This document shows, piece by piece, positions 7,077-16,315 of a stretch of 64,000 nucleotides of DNA. The notes under the pieces are model-generated. The model worked only from the letters and a program-made list of their open reading frames with translations, made no database searches and was not told where the DNA came from. The position numbers were made by a program, and so were the translations under genes. Each line of letters begins with the position of its first letter. The first letter of the stretch is position 1. Source of the stretch: Brevibacillus fulvus (GTDB lineage Bacteria > Bacillota > Bacilli > Brevibacillales > Brevibacillaceae); contig NZ_JAFBEB010000005.1 of NCBI RefSeq assembly GCF_016908525.1, positions 1 through 64,000 of the forward strand, in the 5' to 3' direction.

Positions 7077-8372
7077 TTATTTTTGTTCCTCTTCTGTTTG
7101 CGGAACACCCAGCGAATTCTCGAAGCTGACGACGGCCAGATTGTAGTCGCGCAGCGCTTCCTGATAGTTGTTTTCCTGCGTGGACAGCTCTTCTTCGGCC
7201 TGGATCACATCGAGCGTGGTTGCCAAACCGTTTTGAAAGCGCAAGTTGGTCAAACGGTAGTTTTCCGCCGCCGATTCTTTTGCTTTCAGCGTAAATTCGA
7301 CCGTTTGTTTCGCCGCATCAAGGTTATAGTACGCCTGGGCGACATCGAGTTTTACATTATCCTGTTCTTCCTGAATGCCCAGTTCGGCGGCATCGATGTC
7401 GTTATTTGCCTTTTGTCCGGCATAAGACACGGCGGAACCGTATTTGGCGATAATGTCATAGTTCAATTTGGCCAGGGTCAATTCTTCCTGTGCCTGAATG
7501 ATTTCCACACGCTGTTTGAGCGCTTTTTCCGTTGCCTCCTGCAGACTCATGCTGATCGGCTGCAGCTGTTTGTTCTCCGGACTGAGCACCCATTTTTTAT
7601 TCAAGTCGACACCAATATATTGATTGAATTTCATCATCGAGGTTTTCAGCGTATTTTCCGCGCTGACCAGGGCAGCTTGCGCCTGCGCTACGCCCATTTC
7701 CGCCTGCAGAACGTCGGATTTCGCTTTGGTGCCGACCTTCAAGCCCGCTTCCGCTACTTTCAATTGCTCCTGGGAACGAGTCAAACTTTGTTTTTTCAAT
7801 TCCACCTGCGCTTGCGCATTCAGCAAATCATAGTACATTTGCTGGGTGGTCGCTTTGGTCGTGTTTTCCGTATTTTTCAACGAAAGCGCATTGACCCGTT
7901 TGGTCGACTCCGCTTGCGCCGGGCTGCTGTATTTGCTTTGCGCCTGGGAGATATCTTCGATCGCGTCATTGGAAATGTGGCGAGCGGAGTTGCGGGCGAG
8001 CAGCGCATTGGTATTGGCGGTATCAATCTGGATGCGCAACGATTGCAATGTTTTGTTTGTTTTCAACGCTTGGGCGATCGCCTTGTCCAACGATAACGGC
8101 TCCGCTTCGGCAGATGCTTGTGTGCTGTCAGCCGCAGGTGCGGTCGTTTCGGCGGTTGTTGCCGCAGCATTGGCAGCTCCGTTTGCGGTCGTCGCCGCAG
8201 CAGCCGGCGCCGTTGTGCTGGCCGCAGCTGTTTCCGTTGTTGTTGTCGCAGCTGTCGCAGCCGCCGTGTTGGCAGTCGTCTTATTGTCTGCCGCATAAAC
8301 CGAGCCGGCGGTGATGGCAACAGCAGCTGCCACCGTCACGGTGATCCATTTTTTCGAATATGGAAAATTCAT
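7077..8372 (-). CDS. TolC-family (outer-membrane-efflux-like) secreted protein
   Basis: A 431-aa protein with a signal peptide (MNFPYSKKWITVTVAAAVAI...VYA), then an Ala/Thr-rich low-complexity linker of about 65 residues, then two TolC-type repeats rich in heptad coiled coil. Typical motifs are LSLDKAIAQALKTN, GVAQAQAALVSAENTL and NYQEALRDYNLAVVSFENSLG near the end. In Gram-negatives TolC is an outer-membrane export duct; in a monoderm its role is unclear, perhaps a wall or S-layer-spanning coiled-coil scaffold. AGGAG lies 8 nt before the ATG at 8372; the ATG at 8375 is an alternative. It sits directly upstream of the S-layer operon and may be partly co-transcribed with it, as I see no terminator between them. 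The family call is firm and the function unknown. Confidence 0.85.
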   Translation of the reverse strand: MNFPYSKKWITVTVAAAVAITAGSVYAADNKTTANTAAATAATTTTETAAASTTAPAAAATTANGAANAAATTAETTAPAADSTQASAEAEPLSLDKAIAQALKTNKTLQSLRIQIDTANTNALLARNSARHISNDAIEDISQAQSKYSSPAQAESTKRVNALSLKNTENTTKATTQQMYYDLLNAQAQVELKKQSLTRSQEQLKVAEAGLKVGTKAKSDVLQAEMGVAQAQAALVSAENTLKTSMMKFNQYIGVDLNKKWVLSPENKQLQPISMSLQEATEKALKQRVEIIQAQEELTLAKLNYDIIAKYGSAVSYAGQKANNDIDAAELGIQEEQDNVKLDVAQAYYNLDAAKQTVEFTLKAKESAAENYRLTNLRFQNGLATTLDVIQAEEELSTQENNYQEALRDYNLAVVSFENSLGVPQTEEEQK

Positions 8373-8495
8373 CATAAACACTCCTTTTTCAGCATTGTTA
8401 TCCATTTTGCAAGCCAGTTCCCTGCGTAAACCTGGACTTTACGAGGTTCATTCGGATTGTCCCAACGATACTATACCATAGTCAATCAATATTTT

Positions 8496-8524
8496 ATTGT
8501 ATCTAGAGATATATCCTATAACAA
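8496..8524 (-). promoter_or_regulatory. Candidate sigma-A promoter of the TolC-family gene
   Basis: TTGTTA (8524-8519) and TACAAT (8501-8496) with 17-bp spacing on the minus strand. A second -10-like TATAGT follows about 30 bp downstream without a good -35. Confidence 0.45.
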
Positions 8525-8600
8525 ATTTCTTACAAATTTTTTAAAAACACACTAGTTTATTTCTGGTAAACTTTTTTGACGTCCTGTTGCCGCTTCGTCC

Positions 8601-8628
8601 TTGCAACCGCTGACAGGCATGTTATCCT
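8601..8628 (+). promoter_or_regulatory. Possible promoter of yvyE
   Basis: TTGCAA (8601-8606) and TATCCT (8623-8628) with 16-bp spacing. It lies only 19 bp before the ATG at 8648, so the leader would be very short; weak evidence. Confidence 0.25.
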
Positions 8629-8647
8629 TGTTTACAGAGGTGATACT

Positions 8648-9310
8648 ATGCTGGATCAATACAAAACCGTCGCCGGGTACGGAGAAGATGAGATCGTGAT
8701 CGAACGTTCCCGCTTTATCGGATATGCCCAACGCGCCACCACCGAAGAGGAGGCGGTGGCCTTTATCGCCATGATCAAGAAAAAGCATTGGGACGCCACC
8801 CATAACTGCTCCGCGTTCGTAATCGGCGAACAGGATCACATCCAACGTTCCAGCGATGATGGCGAACCAAGCGGCACAGCCGGCAAACCGATTCTCGAGT
8901 GCATCAAGAAAAACGGCTGCAAAGATACCGTGGTCGTCGTCACCCGCTACTTTGGCGGCATCAAGCTGGGCGCCGGCGGTCTGGTCCGCGCCTATACGGC
9001 CGGTACCGTCACCGCCTTGAACGCCGCCGGCATCGTCGCCCGCATCCTCCATCAGGAAGTGGTCGTCAGTGTCGATTATCATTGGTGGGGCAAGGTGGAA
9101 AACGAACTGCGCATTCGCGCCAGCCGGGTCAAAGATACGGTCTATACGGACAAGGTCGCGGTGCATATTCTCGTCCCGCATGGCGAAGAAGATGCGTTTG
9201 TCGCCGACATGATCGAACTGACCAACGGCCAGGCAGCGATTACGCTGGGCGAAAAAGAGTATGTGGAAGTACCGATAACCGCTGTTGGCGATGAAGCAGA
9301 AAGAAGCTGA
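8648..9310 (+). CDS. yvyE: YigZ/IMPACT family protein (YvyE)
   Basis: A 220-aa cytosolic protein of the UPF0029/IMPACT family. The family signature is clear: ERSRFIGYAQ near the start, AFVIGEQ, SSDDGEPSGTAGKPIL and the highly conserved TRYFGGIKLGAGGLVRAY stretch; a C-terminal DUF1949-type half follows. The eukaryotic homologue regulates GCN2; the bacterial function is unsettled, possibly RNA- or ribosome-linked. The start at ATG 8648 is preceded by AGAGGTGAT; the frame is open further upstream but without a binding site. It is divergent from the TolC-family gene and convergent with the SLH gene. Proximity to tagO is the same as in B. subtilis. Confidence 0.9.
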   Translation: MLDQYKTVAGYGEDEIVIERSRFIGYAQRATTEEEAVAFIAMIKKKHWDATHNCSAFVIGEQDHIQRSSDDGEPSGTAGKPILECIKKNGCKDTVVVVTRYFGGIKLGAGGLVRAYTAGTVTALNAAGIVARILHQEVVVSVDYHWWGKVENELRIRASRVKDTVYTDKVAVHILVPHGEEDAFVADMIELTNGQAAITLGEKEYVEVPITAVGDEAERS

Positions 9311-9337
9311 CCAGGGATGATTCCTGATCAGCTTCTT
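9303..9337. terminator. Terminator hairpin between convergent yvyE and SLH genes
   Basis: AGAAGCTGA/TCAGCTTCT with an inner CAGG/CCTG pair forms a long stem, with one mismatch, between the convergent genes. The T-tract is poor on both sides, so it may be a weak bidirectional terminator. Confidence 0.55.
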
Positions 9338-9347
9338 CTATTATATA

Positions 9348-12300
9348 TTACAGTTTTTTCAGCTGCTTCATTACACGAACGGTAATGACCGCCATGTCAG
9401 CCCTGGTCAATTTTGATTCCGGCAAGAATCGATATGTTGGTTTTTTTGCATTCGCATCAACCGGTTCGCCAGTCATCAGTTTTGCTTTCGTTACCGCCAG
9501 CACCGATTGGGCTGCGTAATAACCAACATCTTTTCCATCTGTAAACAGCTTTTCCAGATTCGCTTGAGCGGCTTCCGGAGTTCCAGTTGTTTTTAAATTC
9601 ATCGCGCGAGCAATCATAATTGCTGCTTCTTGACGAAGCAATGGCTCATCCGGTTCAAAGAAACCAGGCTCCGTTCCGCGCACGATCCCGGCGCGGGCAG
9701 CTGTTTCGATGTACTTGTACTCGTAATCCCATGTATCCCAATCGGGCTTCACATCGCTGAATGTCGGGGAAACAGGATCATCTCCATCGTAAGGACCGTC
9801 ATTGATTGGCAGATCCAACGCTTTTACCAGCATCGTTGCAAATTCTCCACGGCTGATATCCAGATTGGCTCCAAAGCTGCTTCCGCTGTAAGCCGACATG
9901 ATCCCTTTGGAATAAAGAGTTTCCATATCGTCACGAGCGTAATCGTGGTTCACCACATCGTCAAAAGACTCTTTGTTTTTCAGAACAATGTAGTAACCGA
10001 AAGCCCGAAACGGAACTGTGATTGTTTGGTTACCTGTATTCACTACGCCGCCAAGGCTATGCCAATCTCTACCGTCAAAGAAGAATACAGAAAGAACGTT
10101 GTTGGCAGCATTAACGACTGAAGTATCGTAAGCAATCGTTAAGGTTCCTTCTTTATTCGGTACTAAATTCTCATCATAGCGAGATTTAAAATCGTCCGTA
10201 TCCCCTTCATCGTCATAGGGATCTTTCCCGCCGGGATTATCTTCATAACCGCCATCAATGTAATAAAGCGGACTTGCGTAATTAAACTTTTCTAACAGCG
10301 TATCATTGTCTAATTCCAAATCATCTGCCAGATCATCGCCCGGAATCGTTACTTGCCCGGTTGTTTTATCGGCAATCCCGAAATACAACGGCACATCTGT
10401 ATAAATGCGAGCGTTGGGATTATCCACTTTTTTCCCGGCTTCATTATCGTCAGGTGACATAAGAACAGTACCGGTTGGAAATTTCAAAGTCAGTCCTTTA
10501 TCAAACAGGGAAAAACTAACTTTCTTACCCAAAGTATCCCGATACTCAGCGCCGCTGACAGAAGAGTTGGCATTGTAAATTTCCACTTGATCGTTATAGC
10601 TGTTGTTTCCAACTTGCACCGTAAATTTAACTGTGTTTAACCCCTTTTTCAAGGATACATTCGCTGTAAAGACATAATAGGTTTTAGGCACAGCCTTACC
10701 AAGATCTTCGTCAAAGGTGAAATCTCGATTGGTGGTATTTTCTACGGTTGCCTCCACTTTGCCGAACATCACTTTATCCGCGTTTTCAGCGAAAATCTTG
10801 ATCGGTATACTGTTGCTGTTCACGATAATGTACTCATCGCTGTCTCTAATTTTTGTGGGAGATATGATTTCCCAACTGTTTGTTTGTTGATTGATGGTGA
10901 TCTCATAGCGAACTCTGGCGCCGTTATCGTCTTCAGCGACGATCGTATAGATGGTTTTTCCGTTCTTCTCTAAGATTAACGGGAAAAGATTTAGCGCTTC
11001 CTCCTGATCATCAGGATCAGTTACCTTATCTTGAACACTTTTTAAAATCTTATTATATTGCGTTGTGCTCATTTCGCCTTCAAAATCATTTTTGCCAGAC
11101 GATTCAAAATTATATTCCTCAAAATAGTCGGTGATATCGTCGTCATCCGGCAATTGATCCAGCGTATCCAGATATTCGTAATTTTTCCGGTCTGCTTTCC
11201 AGTCACCATCATCATTGACAAAATCAATGATCCGATTTCCGTTTTTCTCCACATAAACATGTGTAGCATCATTGACTTCGAAGGTGAAATCGGTGAGGAA
11301 TTCCGCTCCTGTTTTATATTCCGAATCGCCTGCATCCTTTTCCAAATCAACATTCTTGCCGTTTGCGTTCACTTTCAGCTTTACTCCGGTAATGGTCGGA
11401 GCTTGCGAAGTGATAAACAAAATGTCATAGGTGAACGTATATTTTTTATTTAAAACAATTTCCAGCTTATTCGTACCTTTTTTCAATCCGTCACTGATTT
11501 TATCATCCAGGATACGGAATGTATCTGTCTGTTGACTGGTTATTGCCAAAGGTTCACCGTTCAATTCAGCTTCCAAGGTGGAAATGGTAGTGTTATACAC
11601 TTTCCCGTCAAGATTTGGAATATCATCGATGTCATTAACGACAAAACCATCTTCAAAAGATCGCACTTTTCCGCTGCTATCGACATAAGTCAACTGAACA
11701 AACGGAGAGACATTAACCTCCAGATGGTACTCCGGGGTATCCGCCGATTCCCCCCCATTTTCATAAGAAATTTTTAGTACCCCTTCACCAGATCCGAGAC
11801 TTTTAAGGGTAAATTCAAATCCTTGACCGTCAGCTGTCGAAAATGAATTGAAGTCAATATCACTCATTACATCGTTATTGTAGCGGATCGTGAAATTACT
11901 TTCGTCCAATGCCATGTTTTGTGTATAAACCTTAAACTTGGCAGGAACCGTTGAGATAACGTTGTTTTCCGTGGTGGACAGCGCACTTGACAAATACTCA
12001 ACATTCCCAAACAAAGGTTTGTCTTTGTCTACATAAGTAAACAGGTATTTATAATTGTTCATGCTTGTACTACCTGCTGGCGAATGGCCACCGGATGAAT
12101 CAACTTCGTCATAACTATAACTTAAGGAGACACGATACGTGTGATCTTCCGTTAACGAAGAAGAAGAAACTGCCGCCGGCTTATTCAACTTATAGCGATT
12201 GAATCCGTCTTGCGTTGTCCCTTCCTTCGTCAACTCGCTTCCGGATATTTCAAAAGTGATTGGGGTTGCGGAAGCATTGGTAGTATCCTCAACTTTTACC

Positions 12301-13511
12301 TCAAACTTGAGATTCGTATTCCTTGTTTCGTCAAATTTAATTGCAGCGTACCCAACGAAATCGAAACTGGTCACATCGTTATACAAATTTACCGACTTAT
12401 CCGGATTCAAAGCGATCGAGCCCAGGCTAACATCATAAAAAAGGCTGTCTTCGTCATCTTCTGAAGTCAAAATAAAAATAGTCCGATCAATTTCGCCCAC
12501 TTTTTTGTTGTTATTGATTGCAGTGAAAGCTAATATGTTTTCCCCCAGCCGAGCAGGCAAGTCGGCGGAAAAGAGACCGGTCCGGCTAACTGTTGCCTCT
12601 ACCGCTTCCCCTGTTGTTTTGTTTCGGATTTCTACTGTGTCTGCGTTGGTTGCCTTCCCGCTGACCCGCAGTTCCATATTATCCGCGGAATCAACAGTTA
12701 TAAAAGTTGTATCTATAGGCTCAAGCGGAGTATCTTCAATTGTCAGATTGCTGAGCAACGGCGTGTTATTATACTGCACATAAAAATTGAGGTGCTCTGC
12801 TGTTGTATTGCCTAACTTTTCATAAAAGACAATCTGGTTTAATCCAGCACTTAACGGAATATCGCTAAAAGTGAATCTGTTATTGGTTCCCAGTTTTGGC
12901 GGTGTTTTTTCCAGATCATTGACTGTTTGACCGTTATTGGTAATGATCTTTATTCGCAAATTACTTCCGGTCAGGCCAGCGCCATATGTACCGCTTAGCG
13001 TAATCTTCGAATCACCAAAAACTACCGCATTATACGGATCAATCCCTTGGTTTTGATATCCATCCAGTATAATCGGTCGATTGTCTTCGGTCGGGTTGTA
13101 TTGATAATAAATATAAGCTTTATTTCCTGTGCTTACGATTTGTGCCATCAAAACGTTAGCACCTGGACTTAAGTTGAAATTTTTAATGGTATAGGACGGA
13201 TTAACAGGGTCTGTTGTATCCGGCAAAGTTTGCAACGGATCACCGTTTAACGTAATGCGAATTTGTGGACTGAGTTCTGTAGTTCCGGAAAAAGCAACTT
13301 TCAAACCTGATATAGTTTGGGAGCTAACGACGTAAGCTTTTGATTGTGATGTTCCGTCACCACTTGATGCAACAGGTACCGCAGTACTGGCATCAAAGTT
13401 AATCGTTTCCGCTGCAAGAGCCACTCCCGCCGGCAGGAGACCTGTGATCAGCAACAGCATCGACAAGCTTGTCGCCAGCCACTGCCTAATTTGTCTCATT
13501 GATGTGCGCAA
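9348..13511 (-). CDS. Large cell-surface protein with C-terminal SLH domains
   Basis: A 1387-aa exported protein. The signal peptide (MRTSMRQIRQWLATSLSMLL...ALA, cleavage near residue 33) is followed by about 1000 residues of beta-rich, Ig/cadherin-like repeats with recurring G-x-N-x-(I/L/V)-x-F patterns, an acidic region near residue 1090, and an SLH block at about 1182-1387 (SRGEFATMLVKAL, LRQEAAIMIARAM, TRADMAVITVRVM), with the first SLH degenerate. It is therefore wall-anchored by its C-terminus. The TTG start at 13511 has AAGGAGAGGTG about 7 nt upstream; the ATG at 13499 is too far from it. An excellent sigma-D-type promoter lies about 80 bp upstream, so it may belong to the motility or cell-separation regulon. 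The biochemical function is not recognisable. Confidence 0.85.
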   Translation of the reverse strand: MRTSMRQIRQWLATSLSMLLLITGLLPAGVALAAETINFDASTAVPVASSGDGTSQSKAYVVSSQTISGLKVAFSGTTELSPQIRITLNGDPLQTLPDTTDPVNPSYTIKNFNLSPGANVLMAQIVSTGNKAYIYYQYNPTEDNRPIILDGYQNQGIDPYNAVVFGDSKITLSGTYGAGLTGSNLRIKIITNNGQTVNDLEKTPPKLGTNNRFTFSDIPLSAGLNQIVFYEKLGNTTAEHLNFYVQYNNTPLLSNLTIEDTPLEPIDTTFITVDSADNMELRVSGKATNADTVEIRNKTTGEAVEATVSRTGLFSADLPARLGENILAFTAINNNKKVGEIDRTIFILTSEDDEDSLFYDVSLGSIALNPDKSVNLYNDVTSFDFVGYAAIKFDETRNTNLKFEVKVEDTTNASATPITFEISGSELTKEGTTQDGFNRYKLNKPAAVSSSSLTEDHTYRVSLSYSYDEVDSSGGHSPAGSTSMNNYKYLFTYVDKDKPLFGNVEYLSSALSTTENNVISTVPAKFKVYTQNMALDESNFTIRYNNDVMSDIDFNSFSTADGQGFEFTLKSLGSGEGVLKISYENGGESADTPEYHLEVNVSPFVQLTYVDSSGKVRSFEDGFVVNDIDDIPNLDGKVYNTTISTLEAELNGEPLAITSQQTDTFRILDDKISDGLKKGTNKLEIVLNKKYTFTYDILFITSQAPTITGVKLKVNANGKNVDLEKDAGDSEYKTGAEFLTDFTFEVNDATHVYVEKNGNRIIDFVNDDGDWKADRKNYEYLDTLDQLPDDDDITDYFEEYNFESSGKNDFEGEMSTTQYNKILKSVQDKVTDPDDQEEALNLFPLILEKNGKTIYTIVAEDDNGARVRYEITINQQTNSWEIISPTKIRDSDEYIIVNSNSIPIKIFAENADKVMFGKVEATVENTTNRDFTFDEDLGKAVPKTYYVFTANVSLKKGLNTVKFTVQVGNNSYNDQVEIYNANSSVSGAEYRDTLGKKVSFSLFDKGLTLKFPTGTVLMSPDDNEAGKKVDNPNARIYTDVPLYFGIADKTTGQVTIPGDDLADDLELDNDTLLEKFNYASPLYYIDGGYEDNPGGKDPYDDEGDTDDFKSRYDENLVPNKEGTLTIAYDTSVVNAANNVLSVFFFDGRDWHSLGGVVNTGNQTITVPFRAFGYYIVLKNKESFDDVVNHDYARDDMETLYSKGIMSAYSGSSFGANLDISRGEFATMLVKALDLPINDGPYDGDDPVSPTFSDVKPDWDTWDYEYKYIETAARAGIVRGTEPGFFEPDEPLLRQEAAIMIARAMNLKTTGTPEAAQANLEKLFTDGKDVGYYAAQSVLAVTKAKLMTGEPVDANAKKPTYRFLPESKLTRADMAVITVRVMKQLKKL

Positions 13512-13593
13512 TTCTTTTCACCTCTCCTTGAGTTTTAGCCTGGTTGGGCTGGAAAATTTGCATTCGATTAGAACTACTTCTTCTATCTTTTAT

Positions 13594-13621
13594 GTATCGG
13601 CAATTCGAATCTTCAATTTTA
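13594..13621 (-). promoter_or_regulatory. Sigma-D (flagellar sigma factor) type promoter
   Basis: On the minus strand TAAA (13621-13618), 16 bp, then GCCGATAC (13601-13594) matches the B. subtilis sigma-D consensus TAAA-N15/16-GCCGATAT in all but the last base. The start point would fall about 75 nt before the TTG of the SLH gene. A weaker sigma-A reading overlaps it. Confidence 0.65.
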
Positions 13622-13677
13622 GACAAAATCTTGCAAATAGGCATTTTCGCCTAACTGGACCGTACCACAAATCAAAA

Positions 13678-13703
13678 AGCCGACCTGCTCAGGCAGATCG
13701 GCT
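13678..13703 (-). terminator. Rho-independent terminator of tagO
   Basis: AGCCGA-CTGC/GCAG-TCGGCT stem with one mismatch and a 4-nt loop, followed by TTTTT on the minus strand, 9 nt after the tagO stop. Confidence 0.85.
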
Positions 13704-13711
13704 CGTTATGA

Positions 13712-14830
13712 TTAGTGACTGCGTCTTTCCGTATATTTGATTTTCAACCGCCGATAGGCATTGATCAGCGGGCGATAACGCCGCCCGACAAGTCCGACGA
13801 TCTCGGTGCCGATATGAACGGCGAACAGCAAAATCGCTATGAGAATGATGGTCGTCCACAATTGGGTTGTCTTGGACAGAACGATGGCAATCGTTCCGAA
13901 GAAGATGCTGATTGCATAGATCGTCAAAACGGTCGCCCGATGGGAGAGTCCCATATTTAACAGGCAGTGATGCAAATGACCCTTGTCCGGAGCCGAGATC
14001 GGTTTGTTATTGACAATCCGCCGCACAATCGCAAAAAACGTATCCCACAGCGGCACACCCAACACGACGATCGGGATGATGAACGAAACAAACAACGCTT
14101 CCTTAAAGCCCATGATCGACAGAGCCGCCAGGTTGAATCCAAGGAATAACGATCCGGTATCGCCCATGAAAATTTTCGCCGGGTGGAAGTTGAAGTACAG
14201 GAACCCGAGAATTGCCCCCAACAATACGAAGCAGTAAGTGGCGACATCATTGTAATAGGCGCCGGCACCGGAATAACCCATGATCAGCGCGACGACGGCC
14301 ATAGTGCCGACCGCGATCCCCGACACCCCGGCCGACAATCCGTCGAGACCGTCAATCAGGTTGATCGCATTGGTTACCCCGACAATCCAAAAGATCGTGA
14401 TCGGAATCGCCAGCCACGCCAACCAGCCGCTGCTGAAATCGATATATCCGTTATAGGGCAAATGAACGATGCCGATTTTCAAGCCAAACGGGATCACGAC
14501 AACCGCTGTGCCGACCAGCTGCCCAAGCAGCTTCCACTTGGGTGACAGCTGAAATTTGTCATCCAGCATCCCGGTGAGCATAATGATTGTCCCGCCGACG
14601 AAGATGCCCAGCATTTCCTCTGTTTTCTCGTAGGGGACAAACAGAAAGAAAGAAACCAGGTATCCAATGTAAATCGCCAGTCCGCCCAATCTTGGCATAA
14701 TCCGCTTATGTACCTTTCTTTGGTCGGGCGCATCGACGGCGCCAATCTTGACGGCCAGTTTTTTGACATATGGCGTTGCGATGAATGTAACGATGAGCGA
14801 AGTCAAAAGTCCGTAAACAAGACTAGACAT
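13712..14830 (-). CDS. tagO: Undecaprenyl-phosphate GlcNAc-1-phosphate transferase (TagO/WecA)
   Basis: A 372-aa polytopic membrane protein with about 11 hydrophobic segments. It transfers GlcNAc-1-phosphate from UDP-GlcNAc to undecaprenyl phosphate, the first step of wall teichoic acid or secondary wall polymer assembly at the cytoplasmic face. MraY/WecA family motifs are present: DDKFQLSPKWKLLGQ, the catalytic NAINLIDGLDGL and the cytoplasmic HHCLLNMGLSHR loop. It lies 40 nt downstream of tagA, so the two probably form an operon. It is read through to a strong terminator. In this S-layer organism the product probably primes the polymer that holds SLH proteins. Confidence 0.93.
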   Translation of the reverse strand: MSSLVYGLLTSLIVTFIATPYVKKLAVKIGAVDAPDQRKVHKRIMPRLGGLAIYIGYLVSFFLFVPYEKTEEMLGIFVGGTIIMLTGMLDDKFQLSPKWKLLGQLVGTAVVVIPFGLKIGIVHLPYNGYIDFSSGWLAWLAIPITIFWIVGVTNAINLIDGLDGLSAGVSGIAVGTMAVVALIMGYSGAGAYYNDVATYCFVLLGAILGFLYFNFHPAKIFMGDTGSLFLGFNLAALSIMGFKEALFVSFIIPIVVLGVPLWDTFFAIVRRIVNNKPISAPDKGHLHHCLLNMGLSHRATVLTIYAISIFFGTIAIVLSKTTQLWTTIILIAILLFAVHIGTEIVGLVGRRYRPLINAYRRLKIKYTERRSH

Positions 14831-14870
14831 CCGTTCTTTTCCCCTCTCTATACGATTCCGTTATCCTTTT

Positions 14871-15596
14871 TTATGCTTTCTTTGTTTCCCGAACCACTTT
14901 CCACAAAAAGCGCGGAATAGCCAACTGCCTGCGCCAGCGCGACGGCTGGGACAGCAACCGGTACAGCCATTCCAGATGCAATCGCTGCCAGACGCGGGGC
15001 GCCCGTTTCACTTTCCCGGCAATTACATCAAAGCTGCCGCCTACCCCCATCATCAGCGATACCTGCAAATTTGCGGCGTAACGGTCCATCCAGAGATCCT
15101 GCTTCGGCGCTCCCAATGCCGCAAACAGCAACTCGGGTTTGTGCTCGGCAATCTCTTGCACGATCGCCGCTTCCTCGTCTTGGGAAAAGTACCCGTCGCG
15201 ATGTCCGACGATCTTTGCCCCGGCATACCGCTCGGCCAGACGTTCGGCTGCCAGTCGGTTTACTTCCGGAGAAGCTCCCAACAAGTAGACTTTCCAACCG
15301 CGCTGATCGGCAACCTGCATCAACGCTTCCAACAATTCGATTCCAGTTACGCGTTCATAAATCGGCAAGCCCAGCCACTTGGCCGCGTAAACAATGCCAA
15401 TCCCATCGGGAACCACATAGGCTTGCTCGACAATTCGACGGAATTCTTGATGTTCTTGCGCAATCATCACGATTTCCGGGTTGGCCGTGACCACATGCGT
15501 CTGTTCACCGCGCTCGATCCGGTCGACCAACTCTTCCACCGTCTCATGGAAGCCGCGGATTGAAAACGGTATCCCTAATATTCTCGCGACTTTCAT
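14871..15596 (-). CDS. tagA: N-acetylglucosaminyldiphosphoundecaprenol ManNAc transferase (TagA/WecG family)
   Basis: A 241-aa peripheral membrane glycosyltransferase of the WecG/TagA/CpsF family. It adds ManNAc to the GlcNAc-PP-lipid made by TagO. Visible family blocks are THVVTANPEIVMIAQ near residue 34, VVPDGIGIVYAAK (the conserved Asp), YLLGASPEV and LFAALGAPKQDLW. The C-terminal appendage, basic and Trp/Arg-rich (about 205-241), fits the membrane-binding tail. The start ATG has a modest AAGGTGG upstream. Together with tagO and mnaA (47127) it supplies the linkage unit of a teichoic acid or SLH-binding polymer. Confidence 0.92.
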   Translation of the reverse strand: MKVARILGIPFSIRGFHETVEELVDRIERGEQTHVVTANPEIVMIAQEHQEFRRIVEQAYVVPDGIGIVYAAKWLGLPIYERVTGIELLEALMQVADQRGWKVYLLGASPEVNRLAAERLAERYAGAKIVGHRDGYFSQDEEAAIVQEIAEHKPELLFAALGAPKQDLWMDRYAANLQVSLMMGVGGSFDVIAGKVKRAPRVWQRLHLEWLYRLLSQPSRWRRQLAIPRFLWKVVRETKKA

Positions 15597-15688
15597 TGTG
15601 AATATATTCCACCTTCGCTACTTATATAGACACAGACGTCAAAAAAACGCAAAAAGTTGCACCTTAGCCATTCTACTCCAAAAGAAAA

Positions 15689-15717
15689 GCACATTCAAGA
15701 AAAAATCATGAATGTGC
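15689..15717 (-). terminator. Terminator overlapping the end of fabZ
   Basis: GCACATTC/GAATGTGC stem with a 13-nt loop that contains the fabZ stop codon (15706-15708), followed by TTTTCTTTT on the minus strand. The first arm encodes the last residues of FabZ. Confidence 0.7.
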
Positions 15718-16164
15718 CTCTTGTTGTGCCGAAAGAGCAAACATAATGTCTCCTTCTGCCACGATTTTCTCATCCACTTTGGCGATGGCATGGCCTTTGC
15801 CGATCGAACCGCGCAGCCGCGTCAACTCCACTTCCAGTGTCAATGTATCGCCGGGTTTTACCTGCTCCTTGAATCGGAAGCCGTCGACACCGGCCAAAAA
15901 GCCCAGTTTCCCCTTGTTTTCTTCCATGCTCAGGACGGCTATGGCCCCTACTTGCGCCAGCGCTTCGACAATCAATACGCCGGGCATGACCGGATAACCG
16001 GGAAAATGGCCTTGGAAAAACGGCTCGTTAATTGTCACATTTTTTTGCCCGACGACTCGTTTGCCGACCTCCAACTCGATGATTCGGTCGACCAACAGGA
16101 ACGGGTAGCGGTGTGGAATAATTTTTTGAATTTCCGCACTGTCCAAAAGCGTTTTTGTATCCAT
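15706..16164 (-). CDS. fabZ: 3-hydroxyacyl-[acyl-carrier-protein] dehydratase FabZ
   Basis: A 152-aa hot-dog-fold enzyme that dehydrates 3-hydroxyacyl-ACP to trans-2-enoyl-ACP in fatty acid elongation. Signature residues are visible: the catalytic His in [14 protein letters not shown] (about residue 20) and the catalytic Glu in [14 protein letters not shown], after [12 protein letters not shown] lies 8 nt before the ATG at 16164. A longer open frame to 16290 has no binding site and adds residues foreign to FabZ. The B. subtilis counterpart also sits beside flhO-flhP. Confidence 0.95.
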   Translation of the reverse strand: MDTKTLLDSAEIQKIIPHRYPFLLVDRIIELEVGKRVVGQKNVTINEPFFQGHFPGYPVMPGVLIVEALAQVGAIAVLSMEENKGKLGFLAGVDGFRFKEQVKPGDTLTLEVELTRLRGSIGKGHAIAKVDEKIVAEGDIMFALSAQQEAHS

Positions 16165-16280
16165 TTGCACAACTCCATTTCCATCTTTTTGTTGACTTGC
16201 TGATGCATGAAGAACTTCCGCGAAACTTAGACTATGGATAACTCCCTTTCTCTTGATGGGAACGGGGTTAAGATAAAGGG

Positions 16281-16304
16281 GCACGCCCACTGGCCGGGCC
16301 GTGC
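16281..16304 (-). terminator. Likely terminator of pgsA-like gene
   Basis: GCACG/CGTGC-type stem with an inner GCCC/GGGC pair and one bulge, followed on the minus strand by a short T-rich stretch. GC-rich and a little imperfect. Confidence 0.5.
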
Positions 16305-16315
16305 TCTTTTCCTTA

